A stretch of DNA of 64,000 nt from Xaviernesmea oryzae. Its GTDB lineage: Bacteria; Pseudomonadota; Alphaproteobacteria; Rhizobiales; Rhizobiaceae. The notes beneath the pieces are model-generated. The model did not search any database. It was not told the origin of the DNA and was given only the letters and a program-made list of their open reading frames with translations. Shown piece by piece: positions 62,484 through 64,000 of this stretch. The position numbers and the translations under genes are program-made. The first letter of the stretch is position 1, and each line of letters opens with the position of its first letter. The stretch spans positions 806,001-870,000 of the forward strand of contig NZ_FXAF01000002.1 in assembly GCF_900177415.1 (NCBI RefSeq), written 5' to 3'.

Positions 62484-63545
62484 ATGACACGTTATGTAAT
62501 CGTTGGCGCCGGCGCCGTTGGAGCAAGCCTGGCTGCGCAATTCGAACTGTCCGGAATTGAGTACGTCCTTGTCGGGCGCGGGGCTCAGATCGAACACATC
62601 GGGAAGCATGGCTTGAGCTACCAGCGGCCATCCGGTACGCAACAGGTTCAGCTGAATGCCTTCGATCTGGCTGCTCCCCCGGAATTGGAGCCGGACGACA
62701 TCCTCCTGCTGACGGTCAAATCTCAGGACGCGGCCGGCGCCCTGGCATTCTGGTCGTGGCGAAGCGTGGGGAGCTCGACCAAGACGGCCGCCGAAAGCCT
62801 TCCGGTTGTCACTTTTCAAAACGGACTCGCGACAGAGGCGACCGCACTGAGGACGTTTGCACGGGTCTACGCGGCCAGTATCCTGACGCCGGCGCGGTTT
62901 ACCGAGACGGGGAAAGTCGTCGTAGCCGGCGATCCGCAGGTCGGCGTCGTGACGGTTGGTCCCTTTCCCAAAGGGCATGACGACACAAGCGACCAGATTG
63001 CCTCCGACCTCATTCACGCAGGTTATCTCGCCGAGACCAGCCCCGATATCCGTCGCTGGAAGGCGGCAAAGCTTCTCCACAATGTCCGCAACGTGCTGGA
63101 GCTTTTCGACGGAGAGGCCGATACACGTGCTGCGATCGCCGAAGCCCTGGTGGACGAAGCGAGACGAGCTCTCGAGGCCGCAGGCTACAAGCTTGCCTCG
63201 CCGTCCGAGCGAAAGGAAGACATCTCGAACTGGCGCGTCGCTCCGAACAGTGGGATCGAGCCCGGCCAGCAATCGACATGGCAGAGCTTCAAGCGCGGCG
63301 CTTCGAGTGAGGTCGATTACTTGAACGGCGAGATCGTTTTGCTCGGGCGATTGCACGGCGTCCGCACGCCCTACAACGAGGCGGTGCAAAAACTTGCCGG
63401 TCAGCTCGCGCATCGAGGCAGCTTTTCAAGCGCATTACCCCTTGACGATATCCTGTTGCAGGTGGACAAACCGCACACGCAAGACAGACCGGTCTTGCTT
63501 TGGCTCAATGAGCTTGCCCTACCTTGTCCGGCCGCGTCGGATTGA
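62484..63545 (+). CDS. 2-Dehydropantoate 2-reductase-like protein (PanE/ApbA family)
   Basis: 353 residues with Rossmann loop VGAGAVGASLA (GAGAVG 8-13), FQNG at 111-114, and the catalytic lysine region RRWKAAKLLHN (about 191-200). PanE makes pantoate, but paralogues reduce other 2-keto acids. In this operon it would reduce a keto acid product of the monooxygenase step, which is inference. 52 nt after the monooxygenase, with GGAGACACG before the ATG. Confidence 0.8.
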   Translation: MTRYVIVGAGAVGASLAAQFELSGIEYVLVGRGAQIEHIGKHGLSYQRPSGTQQVQLNAFDLAAPPELEPDDILLLTVKSQDAAGALAFWSWRSVGSSTKTAAESLPVVTFQNGLATEATALRTFARVYAASILTPARFTETGKVVVAGDPQVGVVTVGPFPKGHDDTSDQIASDLIHAGYLAETSPDIRRWKAAKLLHNVRNVLELFDGEADTRAAIAEALVDEARRALEAAGYKLASPSERKEDISNWRVAPNSGIEPGQQSTWQSFKRGASSEVDYLNGEIVLLGRLHGVRTPYNEAVQKLAGQLAHRGSFSSALPLDDILLQVDKPHTQDRPVLLWLNELALPCPAASD

Positions 63546-63560
63546 AAGAAAAGTGCAGAA

Positions 63561-64000
63561 ATGAAAGAAGCAATATCGGATCAGATCCTTACGACGGCGG
63601 GCGCCCTTTTCTACCGCGAAGGCATCCGTGCAGTTGGCATCGATCGCATTATTGAAGAGGCGAACGTTGCCAAGGCGACGCTTTACAGGCACTTCCCATC
63701 GAAGGATCATCTCGTCGCGGCCTACCTTCAGGCCCGCCACGAGCGAGTGATCCGCTCACTCCAGGAGGTGGTCGACACGCAGAGCGATGCGCGGGACCAG
63801 ATCAAGCTGATTTTCGAGCGCCTGTACGAAAAGGCCGATAGTCCGGAGTTCCGCGGTTGTGCCTTTGCTCTCGCGGTCGCCGAGCACGGCGATTCCGAGC
63901 GTGTCGTGTCCGTGGCGCGGACCCACAAGACGATGGTGCGGGACATTTTCGCCGGCGTGATGGCCAGAGCAAGCAGTCGTCCGGACCAGGCGGCAGCACA
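63561..64000 (+). CDS. TetR-family transcriptional regulator, cut by window edge
   Basis: I translated this by hand: 146 codons open from the ATG at 63561 (AGAAA about 8 nt upstream) to the window end with no stop. The N-terminus is a TetR headpiece (ILTTAGALFYREGIRAVGID, AKATLYRHFPSKDHLVAAY). Only 15 nt after the PanE-like gene, so it is in the operon and probably autoregulates it. Confidence 0.85.
   Translation, partial: MKEAISDQILTTAGALFYREGIRAVGIDRIIEEANVAKATLYRHFPSKDHLVAAYLQARHERVIRSLQEVVDTQSDARDQIKLIFERLYEKADSPEFRGCAFALAVAEHGDSERVVSVARTHKTMVRDIFAGVMARASSRPDQAAA

Noticed and set aside
1..64000. CRISPR arrays, tRNA/rRNA genes, insertion sequences, replication origin
   Set aside because: I looked for regularly spaced short repeats, cloverleaf-like segments, transposase frames with terminal repeats and repABC-type genes, and found none. 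Absence by eye is not proof for small RNAs.

Overview
The window is about 63-65% GC by eye, densely coded, and carries no rRNA, tRNA, CRISPR array or insertion sequence that I can see. Gene content points to a methylotrophy-capable member of the Rhizobiales, probably Rhizobiaceae. The pointers are C1-cofactor genes of the tetrahydromethanopterin/methylofuran type, a lanthanide-utilisation (lut-like) cluster, a Sinorhizobium-type frcBCA fructose transporter with a ROK regulator, an Atu4866-family protein and very many ABC uptake systems. Such packing of transporters, each with its own regulator and catabolic enzymes, resembles a megaplasmid or chromid of that family. This is inference: no replication gene is present.

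Layout. (1) 1-7578: C1 metabolism. A minus-strand, ATGA-coupled block encodes an MfnB-FolB fusion, an amino-acid-kinase-fold kinase and a flavoprotein cut by the window edge. Divergent from it is a lut/PQQ-dehydrogenase-associated cluster (periplasmic binding protein, YVTN beta-propeller, acidic cupredoxin-like protein, ABC ATPase, ABC-2 permease, exported coiled-coil protein). (2) 7633-14691: a LigM/DesA-like tetrahydrofolate-dependent O-demethylase downstream of a five-gene branched-chain-amino-acid-type ABC transporter and a GntR regulator. Together they suggest uptake and demethylation of methoxylated compounds next to C1 oxidation. (3) 14860-19478: divergent frcR / frcBCA. (4) 19522-22097: LysR and a small SDR / carboxymuconolactone-decarboxylase-like / Atu4866 operon. 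(5) 22152-33996: an unusual amino-acid or ureide catabolic locus with a DHDPS-superfamily lyase, a polar-amino-acid-type ABC system including a permease-ATPase fusion, a COG3804-type dehydrogenase, a cupin, a FAD oxidase, a hydantoinase-like amidohydrolase lacking one metal ligand, a hydantoin-racemase-like protein, an M14/DUF2817 hydrolase and a GntR regulator. Similar AT-rich operator-like sites occur in two of its intergenic regions.

(6) 34050-42439: an iron-siderophore locus (SIP reductase, FecBCDE-type ABC, TonB-dependent receptor, AraC regulator). (7) 42831-52176: a family-5 ABC transporter with a Tat-exported binding protein, a cytoplasmic GHL6-like glycoside hydrolase and a divergent LacI regulator, probably for glycoside or oligosaccharide uptake. 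(8) 52398-55532: a 1044-residue autotransporter with six repeats of about 50 residues. (9) 55823-57589: an EamA transporter and AraC regulator. (10) 57929-64000: a second FecBCD-type transporter joined to an NtaA-type flavin monooxygenase, a PanE/ApbA-like reductase and a TetR regulator (cut at the edge), which reads as an import-and-degrade operon for a metal chelate.

Recurring themes are very tight translational coupling (many ATGA overlaps) and GC-rich hairpins directly downstream of four of the seven solute-binding-protein genes. The most promising undescribed systems are the chelate import/monooxygenase operon at the right end, the amino-acid/ureide locus at 22-34 kb, and the LigM-like demethylase with its transporter beside the lut cluster.
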